Positions 44,840 through 56,794 of a stretch of DNA of 64,000 bases are shown here, piece after piece. Positions within the stretch are counted from its first letter, which is position 1. Each line of letters opens with the position of its first letter. This DNA is from Bacillus horti (GTDB lineage Bacteria > Bacillota > Bacilli > Caldalkalibacillales > JCM-10596), in NCBI RefSeq assembly GCF_030813115.1, contig NZ_JAUSTY010000003.1, positions 248,001 to 312,000 of the forward strand, written 5' to 3'. Position numbers and translations under genes: made by a program. The notes below the pieces were generated by a model that was given only the letters and a program-made list of their open reading frames with translations, had not been told where the DNA came from and searched no databases.

Positions 44840-45694
44840 ATGGAAATGAATAAGGTTATGGTCATAGGAGCAGGGCAAATGGGTTCAGGGATCGCCCAGG
44901 TGATGGCTCAAGCTGGCTTAGAAGTCCTTTTACATGATGTAAAGGAGGATTTTGTACAGAGCGGTATGACTAAAATCACTAAGAATCTTTCAAGACAGGT
45001 CGAGAAACAGAAGCTGGACCCTAAGGAGTCCGAAGCTATTCTATCAAGATTACGGACAACAATTGATCTTGGTGATGCCAATGAGGTAGACATTGTCATC
45101 GAAGCGGCTGTTGAGAATATGGAGATTAAGAAGAACATTTTTGCACGGCTCGATGACATTACTCAGGAGCATACAATTTTAGCCACGAACACGTCCTCTC
45201 TGCCCATAACTGAAATTGCAGCTGAAACGAAAAAGCCTGAACGCGTCATTGGAATGCATTTTATGAACCCTGTTCCAGTGATGAAGCTTGTTGAGGTTAT
45301 CCGGGGACTTGCCACGTCTCAGGAAGTTTTTCAAGCCGTATTTGATTTATCTAAAAAACTAAACAAAATTCCCGTAGAGGTTAATGATTTTCCGGGCTTT
45401 GTAGCCAATCGAGTGCTTATGCCGATGATTAACGAGGCGATCTATACAGTGTATGAGGGAGTAACCTCTCCGGAGGAGGTTGATCAGGTTATGAAGCTAG
45501 GGATGAACCACCCTATGGGACCACTAACGTTAGCTGACTTTATAGGCCTAGATACATGCCTGTATATTATGGAAACGTTACAGGAAGGCTTTGGGGACGA
45601 CAAGTATCGCCCATGTCCATTGCTACGAAAATATGTGAAAGCTGGCTGGCTAGGACGTAAAACAGGAAGAGGCTTTTACGTATACAACGAGTAG
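44840..45694 (+). CDS. 3-hydroxybutyryl-CoA dehydrogenase
   Basis: This 284-residue NAD(P) enzyme interconverts 3-hydroxybutyryl-CoA and acetoacetyl-CoA. It has the Rossmann motif VIGAGQMGSGIAQVMAQAG, the NTSSLPITEIA loop, catalytic GMHFMNPVPVMKLVE and the NRVLMPMINEAI helix. The ATG at 44840 follows AGAAGGGAG. An upstream in-frame start inside the thiolase gene adds 21 unlikely residues. It corresponds to B. subtilis MmgB, or clostridial Hbd by motif. Confidence 0.93.
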   Translation: MEMNKVMVIGAGQMGSGIAQVMAQAGLEVLLHDVKEDFVQSGMTKITKNLSRQVEKQKLDPKESEAILSRLRTTIDLGDANEVDIVIEAAVENMEIKKNIFARLDDITQEHTILATNTSSLPITEIAAETKKPERVIGMHFMNPVPVMKLVEVIRGLATSQEVFQAVFDLSKKLNKIPVEVNDFPGFVANRVLMPMINEAIYTVYEGVTSPEEVDQVMKLGMNHPMGPLTLADFIGLDTCLYIMETLQEGFGDDKYRPCPLLRKYVKAGWLGRKTGRGFYVYNE

Positions 45695-45708
45695 AGGTGG
45701 AGAGACAG

Positions 45709-46848
45709 ATGGAATTTCGCTTTACAGAAGAACAGAGCATGCTAAGAACAATGGTTAAGGAATTTGCCCAAAAAGAAATTGAACCTATGACACAGGAAAT
45801 GGATGAGACAGATCAATTTCCGCGTCAAACGGTGGATAAAATGGCGGAGCTGGGCTTACTAGGCATCCCTATCCCAGAAAACTATGGCGGAGCAGGTGCA
45901 GGATTTGTTGCTTATATTAGTGCCATTCACGAGCTAGCGAAGGTGAGTGCCACAATTGGAGTTATTTTATCTGTTCATACATCGGTAGGAACAAATCCAA
46001 TTCTTTACTTTGGCTCGGAGGAGCAGAAGCAAAAGTATGTGCCAAAGCTAGCTAGCGGAGAATATCTTGGAGCGTTTGCCCTCACTGAGTCCCAAGCAGG
46101 CTCCGATGCATCTAATCTGAAAACGTCAGCATCCAAGCAGAATAATGAGTATGTTCTCAACGGCTCAAAAATTTTTATCACAAACGCAGGTGAGGCAGAT
46201 GTCTATATTACGTTTGCTGTGACAGACCCTAGCAAGGGTTCAAAGGGAATATCGGCATTTATAGTGGAAAAAAATACACCGGGAATGCACATCGGTAAAA
46301 AGGAAAAAAAGATGGGTCTTCACGGCTCCAATACAGCAGAGATTATATTTGATCAAGCTCGAGTTCCTGCTGAAAATCTTTTGGGTGAGGAAGGCATGGG
46401 TTTAAGCATTGCTCTAGCGAATTTGGATGCAGGGCGGATTGGAATTGCCGCCCAGGCGTTGGGGTTAGCTGAGCATGCGCTCGACATCGCACTCGCTTAC
46501 GCTAAGGAGCGCAAGCAGTTCGGACGTCCAATTGGTACGCTACAAGGCCTATCCTTTAAGCTAGCCGATATGGCGACAGAGATTGAAGCGGCTAAGCTTT
46601 TAACGTATCGTGCTGCTTTTTTACATGAGCAAGGGCTTCCCTGTGGAAAAGAAGCTTCCATGGCTAAGCTCCTTAGCTCGGATGTGGCGATGAAGGTGAC
46701 CACTGAAGCGATCCAAGTTCTTGGTGGGTACGGATATACGAAGGAATACGTTGTAGAAAGACTGTTTAGAGACGCAAAGGTGACACAGATTTACGAGGGG
46801 ACGAATCAGATCCAACGGATTGTGATTGGTAAGCATCTGTTACCTTAA
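45709..46848 (+). CDS. acdA: Acyl-CoA dehydrogenase (AcdA-like)
   Basis: This 379-residue FAD enzyme oxidises acyl-CoA to trans-2-enoyl-CoA. Signatures are [60 protein letters not shown] and catalytic Glu in [11 protein letters not shown]. The ATG at 45709 follows AGAGGTGGAG; an in-frame GTG four codons earlier is less likely. B. subtilis acdA also sits between fadF and rpoE. A close paralogue follows in tandem. The C4 specificity suggested by the motifs would suit butyryl- or isobutyryl-CoA. Confidence 0.92.
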   Translation: MEFRFTEEQSMLRTMVKEFAQKEIEPMTQEMDETDQFPRQTVDKMAELGLLGIPIPENYGGAGAGFVAYISAIHELAKVSATIGVILSVHTSVGTNPILYFGSEEQKQKYVPKLASGEYLGAFALTESQAGSDASNLKTSASKQNNEYVLNGSKIFITNAGEADVYITFAVTDPSKGSKGISAFIVEKNTPGMHIGKKEKKMGLHGSNTAEIIFDQARVPAENLLGEEGMGLSIALANLDAGRIGIAAQALGLAEHALDIALAYAKERKQFGRPIGTLQGLSFKLADMATEIEAAKLLTYRAAFLHEQGLPCGKEASMAKLLSSDVAMKVTTEAIQVLGGYGYTKEYVVERLFRDAKVTQIYEGTNQIQRIVIGKHLLP

Positions 46849-46912
46849 TTTGTTAAAATATTTTGCCAAGATATATAGCCACATTATGCTGGTCAAAAAG
46901 GGAGAGAACCTT

Positions 46913-48052
46913 ATGAACTTTCAATTATCCGATGAGCATCAAATGATTAGAAAGATGGTTAGAGATTTTGCCGAAAAAGAGGTTGCCCCAACGGCAGCTA
47001 TAAGAGATGAAGAGGAACGCTTTGATCGCCGACTTTTTGATCTGATGGGTGAGCTCGGGCTGACAGGTATTCCTTGGGAGGAGCAGTACGGAGGCATAGA
47101 TTCCGATTATCTAAGCTACTGTATAGCCGTAGAAGAGCTTTCTCGTGTATGTGCTTCGACAGGTGTCACACTTTCTGCTCATGTGTCACTAGCTAGCTGG
47201 CCCATCTATAAATTTGGGACCGAAGAGCAAAAGGAAAGGTTCCTGCGTCCCCTAGCAGAGGGTACAAAGCTAGGAGCATACGGATTAACAGAGTCTGGTT
47301 CAGGCTCTGATGCAGCGGCCATGAAAACAACGGCTGTTCGTCAGGGAGAGCATTATCTGTTAAGTGGAAATAAAATTTTCATCACAAACGCAGGGGATGC
47401 GGAGATTTATGTTGTATTTGCTGTAACGAATCCTGAGCTAAAGCACAAAGGGATTACGGCCTTTATCCTAGAGAAGGGGATGGAGGGCTTTAGCTTTGGT
47501 AAGAAGGAAAAGAAGCTAGGTATTCGCTCCTCCCCAACCCTTGAGATTATTTTTGATCAAGTCAAGGTGCCTGTGGAAAACCGTCTTGGAGAAGAAGGAG
47601 AAGGCTTCAAGATAGCCATGATGACACTAGATGGAGGGCGTAATGGGATATCTGCTCAAGCAGTAGGTATCGCCCAGGGAGCCTTAGATCACGCCTTAGC
47701 GTATGCCAAGGAAAGGAAGCAGTTTGGTAAACCTATTGCTCAGCAGCAGGGACTGCAATTTATGCTTGCCGATATGGCTACAAAGGTAGAAGCGGCCCGC
47801 CTACTAACCTATCAAGCGGCTTGGCTTGAAGGAGAAGGCTTGCCCTATGGAAAAGCATCGGCTATGAGTAAGCTATTCGCAGGAGATATCGCTATGGAAG
47901 TAACCACAGACGCAGTACAAATTTTTGGTGGATACGGCTATACACGAGAATACCCAGTTGAACGATTTATGCGTGACGCTAAAATTACACAAATCTACGA
48001 GGGAACAAATGAGATTCAGCGCCTAGTGATTTCAAAGTACCTATTAACGTAA
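46913..48052 (+). CDS. Second acyl-CoA dehydrogenase (tandem paralogue)
   Basis: This protein is also 379 residues, with the same architecture as its neighbour: [60 protein letters not shown] and catalytic Glu in [11 protein letters not shown]. Start at ATG 46913 after AAAGGGAGAG; the longer frame from 46826 overlaps the previous gene and is rejected. Sequence has diverged enough that a different chain length or branched substrate is likely. It shares the operon with meaB and icmF, so a branched-chain substrate is possible. Confidence 0.92.
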   Translation: MNFQLSDEHQMIRKMVRDFAEKEVAPTAAIRDEEERFDRRLFDLMGELGLTGIPWEEQYGGIDSDYLSYCIAVEELSRVCASTGVTLSAHVSLASWPIYKFGTEEQKERFLRPLAEGTKLGAYGLTESGSGSDAAAMKTTAVRQGEHYLLSGNKIFITNAGDAEIYVVFAVTNPELKHKGITAFILEKGMEGFSFGKKEKKLGIRSSPTLEIIFDQVKVPVENRLGEEGEGFKIAMMTLDGGRNGISAQAVGIAQGALDHALAYAKERKQFGKPIAQQQGLQFMLADMATKVEAARLLTYQAAWLEGEGLPYGKASAMSKLFAGDIAMEVTTDAVQIFGGYGYTREYPVERFMRDAKITQIYEGTNEIQRLVISKYLLT

Positions 48053-48122
48053 TCAACATGATAGAATAGTAAGATGAGCTATAGCCTAACAGGGCTAAGA
48101 GAAGAGACGCTGAGGTGATAGG

Positions 48123-49067
48123 ATGCATGAGTTAACTAAAGGAATACTAGCAAAAAATGTTCGAGCGTTAGCTCGTGCCATATCCTATATCGAAGATCAG
48201 CACCCAGATCGCTTAACATTGCTTAAAGAGCTATATCCCCATACGAAAAAAGCTTACAAACTCGGTCTAACAGGTCCGCCTGGCGCGGGCAAAAGCTCTA
48301 TAGTCAACGAACTGCTCACTTATCTAAGGAAGCAGGATATGACGGTAGGTGTATTAGCTGTTGATCCAACAAGTCCTTTTACTGGTGGAGCATTGCTCGG
48401 AGACAGAGTAAGAATGGCTAATCATTTTACTGATCCAGGTGTCTTTATTCGTAGCATGGGTACAAGAGGTAGCCTAGGAGGGCTAGCACGAGCTACGAAG
48501 GAAGCGATTCATGCCCTAGATGCGTTTGGTTTAGACGTTATTATCGTAGAGACCGTTGGAGTAGGTCAAGCGGAGTTAGATATTATGAAGTTTGCCGATT
48601 CTACAGCTGTATTATTAACCCCTAATGGTGGGGACAGTGTTCAAGCGTTTAAAGCGGGAATTATGGAAGTTGCCGATTTCTACGTGATTAACAAGGCAGA
48701 CTTACCAGGAACGGATAAGCTAAAAGCAGAAATTGAACAGATGCTTGATATCGCTAAGCATGATTCAGAGTGGCGGCCACCTGTCATTAAAACAGTCAGT
48801 ACACAAAGGCAGGGAATTGATCAGCTTTGGTTAACCTGTAATCAGCATCGAGCCTTTTTGCGAGATACGAATGAAGGAATTGGACGTAACAGGCGAAGAG
48901 CAGAGGCTGAAGTGAGGGAGTTGCTTCACCATCATTTCTCCATAATCATAGAGGATAAATTGAAGGATGCAAGCCTACTAGCTCATTTTGATCAGCTTAA
49001 ACAAGGGGAGCAAAGTCCATATGATCTAGCGGAGAAGCTTATAGCCAAGTGGGGGATGCAGGATTAG
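48123..49067 (+). CDS. meaB: MeaB/ArgK-type GTPase, B12-mutase chaperone
   Basis: This 314-residue G3E GTPase has Walker A LTGPPGAGKSSIVNELL near residue 53, the Asp of [32 protein letters not shown] as switch region and NKAD for guanine. It guards and reloads adenosylcobalamin mutases such as methylmalonyl-CoA mutase. No mutA/mutB lie nearby. The only acyl-CoA mutase here is IcmF, which already has a built-in G domain. Its client is therefore either IcmF or a mutase elsewhere. Start at ATG 48123. Confidence 0.92.
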   Translation: MHELTKGILAKNVRALARAISYIEDQHPDRLTLLKELYPHTKKAYKLGLTGPPGAGKSSIVNELLTYLRKQDMTVGVLAVDPTSPFTGGALLGDRVRMANHFTDPGVFIRSMGTRGSLGGLARATKEAIHALDAFGLDVIIVETVGVGQAELDIMKFADSTAVLLTPNGGDSVQAFKAGIMEVADFYVINKADLPGTDKLKAEIEQMLDIAKHDSEWRPPVIKTVSTQRQGIDQLWLTCNQHRAFLRDTNEGIGRNRRRAEAEVRELLHHHFSIIIEDKLKDASLLAHFDQLKQGEQSPYDLAEKLIAKWGMQD

Positions 49068-49233
49068 CTCAATAGAGTCTATAAAATAGATAATATCTAT
49101 GGCTTTAGGAAGTAAATCACTTATTAATGAAGCCAAATAGATTAAAATAAAAAGCAACCAAAGAACAAACCTAAATATATAGACAAAGAAGCAAGATAGA
49201 TAATCAAAGCGATAGTATAGGGAGGAGAAGAGA

Positions 49234-49902
49234 ATGAGAGAGAAAAAACAAATTCCATCACTAGTCAAAGACCAAAAGCTGGTCCAAAAAAGAAGGGAGC
49301 AGATCATCGAGTCTGCCGTAGCCCTTTTTATAGAAAAAGGATTCTTTAAAACGACGACAAGAGAGATTGCCGCTAAAGCAGGCTTTAGTATTGGTACTCT
49401 CTATGAATATATTGAAGCCAAGGAGGATGTGCTTTATTTAGTATGTGACGCTATTCATCATGAGCTGGAGGAGCGCCTTTTACAATCTGTAAAGGATACA
49501 CGTAAAGGCATAGATTCTCTTCAGGAAGCGATGGTATATTTTTTCCAAGTGATGAACGATATGCAGGATCGTGTACTCCTAATTTACCAGGAGGCTAAAT
49601 CCTTGCCTAAAGATATGCTGCGCTATGTGCTAGGGAAGGAAAAAGACATTACTCAAATCTTTGAAAACATTCTGCTGCGCGGAATTGAAGACGGCAGTAT
49701 TGCTCTAGATCGCAAGGACACTCATTTAATGTCCCACAACATTATGGTATTAGGAGAGATGTGGGTATTTAGACGCTGGGCGTTAGGCAAGCAGTTTTCA
49801 TTGGAGGAGTTTATTCAAGAGCAAACATCCTTAATCTTAAATCAAATCCGTAAACCAAAGGAGGAGGGCAAGATTGAGTCAACAGGAAGTGTATCAAACT
49901 GA
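49234..49902 (+). CDS. TetR-family regulator, probable FadR-like acyl-CoA repressor
   Basis: This 222-residue protein has an N-terminal HTH ([20 protein letters not shown], then [20 protein letters not shown]) and a long helical C-terminal ligand domain of the FadR/AcrR type. GGGAGGAGAAG precedes the ATG. It overlaps icmF by 29 bases, so the two are co-translated. A FadR-like palindrome lies ahead of the first gene of this cluster (41295-41312), making acyl-CoA-responsive autoregulation the simplest reading. Direct binding is not shown by sequence. Confidence 0.88.
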   Translation: MREKKQIPSLVKDQKLVQKRREQIIESAVALFIEKGFFKTTTREIAAKAGFSIGTLYEYIEAKEDVLYLVCDAIHHELEERLLQSVKDTRKGIDSLQEAMVYFFQVMNDMQDRVLLIYQEAKSLPKDMLRYVLGKEKDITQIFENILLRGIEDGSIALDRKDTHLMSHNIMVLGEMWVFRRWALGKQFSLEEFIQEQTSLILNQIRKPKEEGKIESTGSVSN

Positions 49903-52900
49903 GCACAAGCTGCGCTTTGTGACAGCCTCAAGTCTTTTTGATGGACATGACGCTTCTATTAATGTAATGAGAAGGATTTTACAGGCTTCCGGAGCAGAGG
50001 TTATTCATTTAGGACACAATCGCTCTGTAGATGAGGTGGTCACAGCGGCCATCCAGGAGGATGTTCAAGGGATTGCGATAAGCTCCTATCAAGGTGGTCA
50101 TATGGAGTACTTTAAATATATGTATGACCTTCTACAGGAGCGGAACGCTGGACATATTAAGATATTTGGAGGTGGCGGAGGAGTTATCGTGCCTCCAGAA
50201 ATTAAAGAGCTTCATGAGTATGGCATTGCCATGATTTTTTCTCCAGAGGATGGTCGGAAATACGGATTGCAAGGCATGATTAATCAGATGCTGAAGCTGG
50301 CTGATTTCTCTACCACCTCATTAGCTGAGCTAGAGTCACCTAACGTAGCAGATGATCATACCATTGCTCGTATGATTACCTTAGCGGAGGAACGTTTTCA
50401 TCATCAGGACGTTCAGACGAGTGAGAAGGAAGTATCGGCTACTCTTCAGCAGGTGCGGGAGAAAGCGAGGGAAAGTGAGAAGCAGATTCCCATCCTAGGA
50501 ATAACAGGAACAGGTGGGGCAGGGAAAAGCTCATTAACGGATGAGCTTGTTCGTCGTTTTGTCCACACCTTCCCTGATAAAAAGCTAGCGATCATCTCCA
50601 TTGATCCTTCCAAGAAGAAGACGGGTGGAGCCTTACTTGGCGATCGAATTAGAATGAATGCTATTCATCATCCTAATGTGTACATGCGTAGCTTAGCGAC
50701 GAGAACATCCAAAACAGAGTTAAGCCATGCTATAGAGGACGCCATCTCCATTTGTAAAACGGCTGGGTTTGACTGCATGATGATTGAAACGAGTGGTATA
50801 GGTCAAGGGGATGCTGAAATAGTAGACGTTTGTGATTTATCCCTTTATGTGATGACAAGTGAATTTGGAGCGCCCTCACAGCTAGAGAAAATTGAAATGA
50901 TTGATTTTGCTGATCTTATTGTAATCAATAAATTTGAGCGCAAAGGCTCTGCTGATGCCCTGCGTGACGTTCGTAAGCAGTATCAACGCAGTCGCTTGCT
51001 TTTTGACAAACCAGAGGAGGAGCTACCTGTTTACGGGACGATTGCCAGCCAGTTTAATGATCCAGGAACGAATCAGCTCTTTCAGGCGATCATTATGCAA
51101 TTGAAAGAAAAGCTAGGAATTGATTGGGCAATAACGGATAATCAAGAAGTGTCAAAGCCTATAGAGATTAAACCACAGCATACCATCATTGCTGGAGATA
51201 GAGTGCAGTACTTAGGGGACATTGTCAAATGTATTCAAGAGTACAAATCCTTTACGAAAAGTCAGGTTGAGCTAGCGCGTAAGGCCTATCAGCTGGACGG
51301 GGTAAAACAGCAACTTGAAGAAGCGATGAGCCCATCAACAGAGACTGTTTCCATCCAGGAGCCTACTCTTCAAACGATTCAAGAGCTAGGGAAGAGCGTG
51401 TATGAACAGCTGCATATGGACAGTAAAAAGCTGATTGAACACTGGCCAAAGCTAATGGAGACGTATAAGAAGGATGAATATGTAACAAAAATTAGAGATA
51501 AAGAGCTTCGTACGACGTTATTTACTACTTCACTTTCAGGAACTAGAATTCCTAAGATATCCCTGCCTAAGTATCAGGAGTGGGGCGATCTGTTAGAATG
51601 GCAGATGACAGAAAATGTTCCAGGTGTATTTCCTTATACGGCAGGTGTATTTCCGTTTAAGAGAGAGGGCGAGGACCCTAAGCGTCAATTTGCTGGTGAA
51701 GGAACTCCTGAAAGAACAAATCGCAGGTTTCATTATTTGTCCAAAGACGATCAAGCCAAGCGCTTATCCACAGCATTTGATAGTGTAACACTATATGGAG
51801 AAGATCCCGATCACCGTCCAGATATCTATGGGAAGGTTGGGGAAAGTGGGGTCAGTATTTGTACCCTTGAAGATATGAAAAAGCTATACGCAGGCTTCGA
51901 TCTATGTCAGCCTAGCACAAGTGTATCAATGACCATTAATGGGCCAGCCCCAATTATCTTAGCGATGTTTATGAATACGGCCATTAGCCAGCAGATCGAG
52001 CTTTTTACAGAACGGGAAGGACGTGCTCCTGACAAAGAAGAGGGCGAAAAAATTAAAGCGCTTACATTAAAAACGGTGCGTGGGACAGTCCAAGCGGATA
52101 TTCTAAAAGAGGATCAGGGTCAGAATACATGTATCTTTTCTACTGAATTCGCTTTGCGTATGATGGGGGATATGCAGGAGTACTTTATCCATCATGGAGT
52201 GCGTAATTATTACTCTGTCAGTATATCTGGTTATCACATCGCAGAAGCTGGAGCGAATCCGATCTCACAGCTAGCGTTCACCCTAGCCAATGGGTTTACG
52301 TATGTCGAGTATTATTTAAGTAGAGGGATGAATATTGATGATTTTGCACCAAACCTATCCTTTTTCTTCAGTAACGGGCTAGATCCAGAGTATACGGTCA
52401 TTGGCAGAGTGGCTCGGAGGATATGGGCGATTGTGATGAGGGATAAATATAATGCTAATGAGCGTTCACAGAAGCTTAAGTATCATATTCAAACATCTGG
52501 ACGTTCGCTCCACGCTCAGGAGATCGATTTTAATGATATTCGCACTACTCTTCAAGCTCTAATGGCAATCTATGATAACTGTAATTCCTTGCATACGAAT
52601 GCGTACGACGAAGCGATTACAACTCCGACGGAGGAATCTGTACGACGGGCTATGGCCATTCAAATGATTATAACGAAGGAGCTCGGTTTAGCGAAAAACG
52701 AAAACTCTCTTCAAGGCTCCTTTATTATAGAAGAACTAACTAATCTTGTGGAAGAGGCTGTATTGGCTGAGTTTTCCCGTATCAATGATCGAGGTGGAGT
52801 GCTTGGGTCAATGGAGACGCAATATCAACGGGGAAAAATTCAAGAGGAATCCTTGCTATATGAGATGAAAAAGCATACGGGAGAGCTGCCTATCATCGGT

Positions 52901-53185
52901 GTAAACACGTACATGAATCCGAATGCTGTCGCAGATGATCAGGAATTTACGATGCAGCTTGCTAGAGCCACAAAAGAGGAAAAAGAGCAGCAAATCACCA
53001 ATTTACGCGCCTTTCAAGAGCGTCATCACACATCTGGAAAAGCAGCCCTTAAGAGGCTCAAGCAAGTGGCACAGTCCGGGGGTAATATTTTTGCCGAGCT
53101 AATGGAGAGTGTTAAGGTGGCTAGTTTAGGTCAAATTACACAGGCACTTTATGAAGTAGGTGGACAATACCGCAGAAATATGTAA
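49874..53185 (+). CDS. icmF: Fused isobutyryl-CoA mutase
   Basis: This 1103-residue protein catalyses isobutyryl-CoA/n-butyryl-CoA interconversion using adenosylcobalamin. Domain order: B12-binding domain with [14 protein letters not shown] (Asp23, His25); a MeaI-type GTPase with Walker [14 protein letters not shown] near 209 and VINKFERKG for guanine; then the substrate-binding TIM barrel ([38 protein letters not shown]). TTG start after AGGAGGAGGGC. The length fits characterised IcmF (about 1090). It links branched-chain carbon to the acyl-CoA dehydrogenases upstream. Confidence 0.95.
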   Translation: MSQQEVYQTEHKLRFVTASSLFDGHDASINVMRRILQASGAEVIHLGHNRSVDEVVTAAIQEDVQGIAISSYQGGHMEYFKYMYDLLQERNAGHIKIFGGGGGVIVPPEIKELHEYGIAMIFSPEDGRKYGLQGMINQMLKLADFSTTSLAELESPNVADDHTIARMITLAEERFHHQDVQTSEKEVSATLQQVREKARESEKQIPILGITGTGGAGKSSLTDELVRRFVHTFPDKKLAIISIDPSKKKTGGALLGDRIRMNAIHHPNVYMRSLATRTSKTELSHAIEDAISICKTAGFDCMMIETSGIGQGDAEIVDVCDLSLYVMTSEFGAPSQLEKIEMIDFADLIVINKFERKGSADALRDVRKQYQRSRLLFDKPEEELPVYGTIASQFNDPGTNQLFQAIIMQLKEKLGIDWAITDNQEVSKPIEIKPQHTIIAGDRVQYLGDIVKCIQEYKSFTKSQVELARKAYQLDGVKQQLEEAMSPSTETVSIQEPTLQTIQELGKSVYEQLHMDSKKLIEHWPKLMETYKKDEYVTKIRDKELRTTLFTTSLSGTRIPKISLPKYQEWGDLLEWQMTENVPGVFPYTAGVFPFKREGEDPKRQFAGEGTPERTNRRFHYLSKDDQAKRLSTAFDSVTLYGEDPDHRPDIYGKVGESGVSICTLEDMKKLYAGFDLCQPSTSVSMTINGPAPIILAMFMNTAISQQIELFTEREGRAPDKEEGEKIKALTLKTVRGTVQADILKEDQGQNTCIFSTEFALRMMGDMQEYFIHHGVRNYYSVSISGYHIAEAGANPISQLAFTLANGFTYVEYYLSRGMNIDDFAPNLSFFFSNGLDPEYTVIGRVARRIWAIVMRDKYNANERSQKLKYHIQTSGRSLHAQEIDFNDIRTTLQALMAIYDNCNSLHTNAYDEAITTPTEESVRRAMAIQMIITKELGLAKNENSLQGSFIIEELTNLVEEAVLAEFSRINDRGGVLGSMETQYQRGKIQEESLLYEMKKHTGELPIIGVNTYMNPNAVADDQEFTMQLARATKEEKEQQITNLRAFQERHHTSGKAALKRLKQVAQSGGNIFAELMESVKVASLGQITQALYEVGGQYRRNM

Positions 53186-53267
53186 GGATAGAGAGAAAAA
53201 TACTAGCATATATTTTTCGAATCAGTCTATAATGGTTAGGAAGATGAAGTGGAAGGGAAGTGCTGAA

Positions 53268-53825
53268 GTGAGTATTCGTGACCTAGAGCTTGAAACACTT
53301 TCAGAAATGTCGATGGTCGATATCGTGTACCACCTTTTAAAAGAATCCAATAAACAACCGATGGCGTTCCATCAAATCCTTGATGAAGTGATGGCTTTAA
53401 AAGGATTAACAGATGAGCAGAAAATGGATGTAATGTCTCGGGTGTATACGGAAATAAACATTGATGGTCGCTTTAAAGCGTTAGGCGATAACGTTTGGGG
53501 ACTCCGCAGCTGGTATCCAGTAGAGCAAGCTGAAGAAATCGTCATCACAGAAGTGAAAAAGAAATCGAAGAAGAAACGCTCTGATGATGAGGACGACGAC
53601 ATAGAAACAGATGAAGAAGAAGCAGATGATTTTGATGAGTATGACGAAGAGGAAGAGTACGATGATGAAGAGGATTTGGATGCCGACGATCTTGAAGAGG
53701 TTGACGAAGACCTAGAAGATTTAGATGAGGATATCGAAGATTTAGGCGAAGAGATAGATGAAGATGATGAGGATTACGAAGATGAAGATGAAGAGTATGA
53801 CGACGAAGAAGAAATAGATGAATAA
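53268..53825 (+). CDS. rpoE: RNA polymerase delta subunit
   Basis: The folded N-terminal HARE domain of about 90 residues (LSEMSMVDIVYHLLKESNKQ, then FKALGDNVWGLRSWYP) is followed by an acidic Asp/Glu tail of about 85 residues. This is the delta pattern: it lowers non-specific RNA polymerase binding to DNA. I prefer the GTG at 53268 because the homology starts there and GAAGGGA lies upstream. A TATAAT at 53228 precedes it, but its -35 is poor. It lies directly before pyrG, as in B. subtilis. Confidence 0.93.
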   Translation: MSIRDLELETLSEMSMVDIVYHLLKESNKQPMAFHQILDEVMALKGLTDEQKMDVMSRVYTEINIDGRFKALGDNVWGLRSWYPVEQAEEIVITEVKKKSKKKRSDDEDDDIETDEEEADDFDEYDEEEEYDDEEDLDADDLEEVDEDLEDLDEDIEDLGEEIDEDDEDYEDEDEEYDDEEEIDE

Positions 53826-53835
53826 TTCTTATCAC

Positions 53836-53878
53836 CTACCCCTTGACACTTTACTCGTCTAGGGGTAGAATTTTTTTT
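53836..53878 (+). terminator. rpoE terminator overlapping the pyrG promoter
   Basis: CTACCCCT (53836-53843) pairs perfectly with AGGGGTAG (53861-53868), followed by AA and eight T. The same bases contain the pyrG promoter. Confidence 0.8.
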
Positions 53879-53879
53879 G
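53843..53879 (+). promoter_or_regulatory. pyrG promoter with GGGC start
   Basis: TTGACA (53843-53848), 17 bp, TAGAAT (53866-53871), then seven T and GGGCTCC. Initiation at G53879 gives a GGGC transcript start, the element that permits extra G addition when CTP is scarce in B. subtilis pyrG. Confidence 0.8.
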
Positions 53880-53960
53880 GGCTCCGATTTTTTCTGAGTC
53901 AATAAAATACTTTTATACGATTCGTTCGTTGATAGACGTGTTATACTTACGAATTTCAAA

Positions 53961-54014
53961 ACAAAAGTGCCCCCATTGCAGTGAGCAGGGAGGAGTGTCA
54001 CTTTTGTTTTTTTT
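53961..54014 (+). terminator. pyrG leader attenuator
   Basis: ACAAAAGTG (53961-53969) pairs with CACTTTTGT (53999-54007), followed by a long T-run. CCCCC (53970-53974) lies directly after the 5' arm, where a G-extended transcript end could pair and prevent termination. Confidence 0.75.
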
Positions 54015-54180
54015 ATTTTATCTAGCTCCTGACGATTTATAATCCTAAGTCCTTTATACATAGAGCTCCTTTTAGGAAAAACTCTATAGCATTAGGGCAG
54101 AAGATGAAACAAGCTACAAAATATGTGATTGAATGATCCAAAGAGAGCCAAACTAAACGGAGAAAGAGAGGATGACTTAA

Positions 54181-55776
<1,596 letters not shown>

Positions 55777-55807
55777 CACGGACAATTCTAAATTGAAATA
55801 TTAAACG

Positions 55808-55854
55808 AAGCTGTCTAATGTAGATTTTTTCTCTACGTTTGGACAGCTTTTTTT
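55808..55854 (+). terminator. Intrinsic terminator of pyrG
   Basis: AAGCTGTC pairs with GACAGCTT, with an inner GTAGA/TCTAC pair, followed by seven T. Confidence 0.9.
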
Positions 55855-55896
55855 AAGATATAAATATGTTCATTAGAATAGTGGGAGGACGAGGAT

Positions 55897-55903
55897 TGTC
55901 GAA
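55897..55903 (+). promoter_or_regulatory. Spo0A box upstream of spo0F
   Basis: TGTCGAA is an exact 0A box, about 100 bp before spo0F. AGAGGAATA (55935-55943) and AGCGAAACT (55955-55963) resemble a sigma-H -35 and -10, but the 11-base spacing is short. B. subtilis spo0F is controlled by both factors. Confidence 0.5.
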
Positions 55904-56003
55904 ATTTCTTACATGCTGATTTTTTCCTCAAATTAGAGGAATATCTTCCTTTCTAGCGAAACTACCTATATAGGAAAATGATTGAACAAAGGAAGGGAAT
56001 AAT

Positions 56004-56378
56004 ATGCCGAATAAAAAGATTTTAATCGTAGATGATCAATATGGCATTAGGGTATTACTTGATGAAGTTTTTAGAAAGGAAGGCTACACCACATTTCAGG
56101 CAGCCAATGGCAAACAGGCCTTAGAATTGGCCGATCAAAATAAGCCAAACTTGGTGATCCTAGATATGAAAATTCCGGGAATGGACGGATTAGAAATATT
56201 AAAGCGTGTGAAAATGTTAGATCCAAGTATTCATGTCATTATGATAACGGCATATGGTGAATTAGATTTGATACAGGAAGCCATGAATCTGGGAGCGCTT
56301 ACTCACTTCACCAAACCCTTTGACATCGATGAACTAAGAAAGATTGTAGCATCAGTTTCAAACCAAGAGGAGGAATGA
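56004..56378 (+). CDS. spo0F: Sporulation phosphorelay response regulator Spo0F
   Basis: This 124-residue single receiver domain has no output domain. The phosphoacceptor is Asp54 in [13 protein letters not shown]; acidic Asp10 and Asp11 bind magnesium, Thr is in MITAYGE and Lys is in [18 protein letters not shown] is nearly identical to B. subtilis Spo0F. It relays phosphate from sporulation kinases to Spo0B. Its last codons (GAG GAG GAA TGA) double as the ribosome site of kal, so lysine-pathway translation is physically linked to it. Confidence 0.96.
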   Translation: MPNKKILIVDDQYGIRVLLDEVFRKEGYTTFQAANGKQALELADQNKPNLVILDMKIPGMDGLEILKRVKMLDPSIHVIMITAYGELDLIQEAMNLGALTHFTKPFDIDELRKIVASVSNQEEE

Positions 56379-56380
56379 TC

Positions 56381-56779
56381 GTGGAGGAAGTCATGATTCG
56401 TTTACGTCTATCACAGGCCGATGCTCACTACGGAGGAGATTTAGTTGATGGTGCAAGGATGCTAGCTCTTTTTGGGGATGTTGCCACAGAATTATTAATC
56501 CGATTGGATGGAGACGAAGGGCTGTTTGTCGCTTACGAGCAAGTTGAATTTAAAGCACCAGTATACGCGGGAGATTACATAGAAGCAAAAGGAAGCATAA
56601 CCAAACAAGGAAATACATCTAGAACAATGAGCTTTACAGCACATAAGGTGATTGCTGGGAGCAGGGATGCCTCCAATCCTTCTCAAGCGACGCTGCTTGA
56701 GCAGCCTGTTCTAGTGTGCCAGGCAAAGGGCACCTGTGTTGTACCGAAGGATAAACAAAAGGGAAATACGAAAAGCTAA
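56381..56779 (+). CDS. kal: 3-aminobutyryl-CoA ammonia lyase
   Basis: This small hotdog-fold enzyme removes ammonia from L-3-aminobutyryl-CoA to give crotonyl-CoA, the last dedicated step of lysine fermentation. [20 protein letters not shown] and [20 protein letters not shown] match the Kal pattern, and the length fits (about 130 aa). AGAGGAGG inside spo0F is 7 bp before GTG 56381. An ATG at 56375 overlapping the spo0F stop is too close to it; ATG 56393 after GGAGGAAG is also possible. kce follows after 15 bp. Its other pathway enzymes lie near 12-20 kb. Confidence 0.9.
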   Translation: MEEVMIRLRLSQADAHYGGDLVDGARMLALFGDVATELLIRLDGDEGLFVAYEQVEFKAPVYAGDYIEAKGSITKQGNTSRTMSFTAHKVIAGSRDASNPSQATLLEQPVLVCQAKGTCVVPKDKQKGNTKS

Positions 56780-56794
56780 TGGAAGGGAGTAAAT

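Noticed and set aside
53545-53835. His/Leu-rich minus-strand frame antisense to rpoE
   Set aside because: It is the complement of the Asp/Glu-codon repeats in the delta tail, a common artefact.
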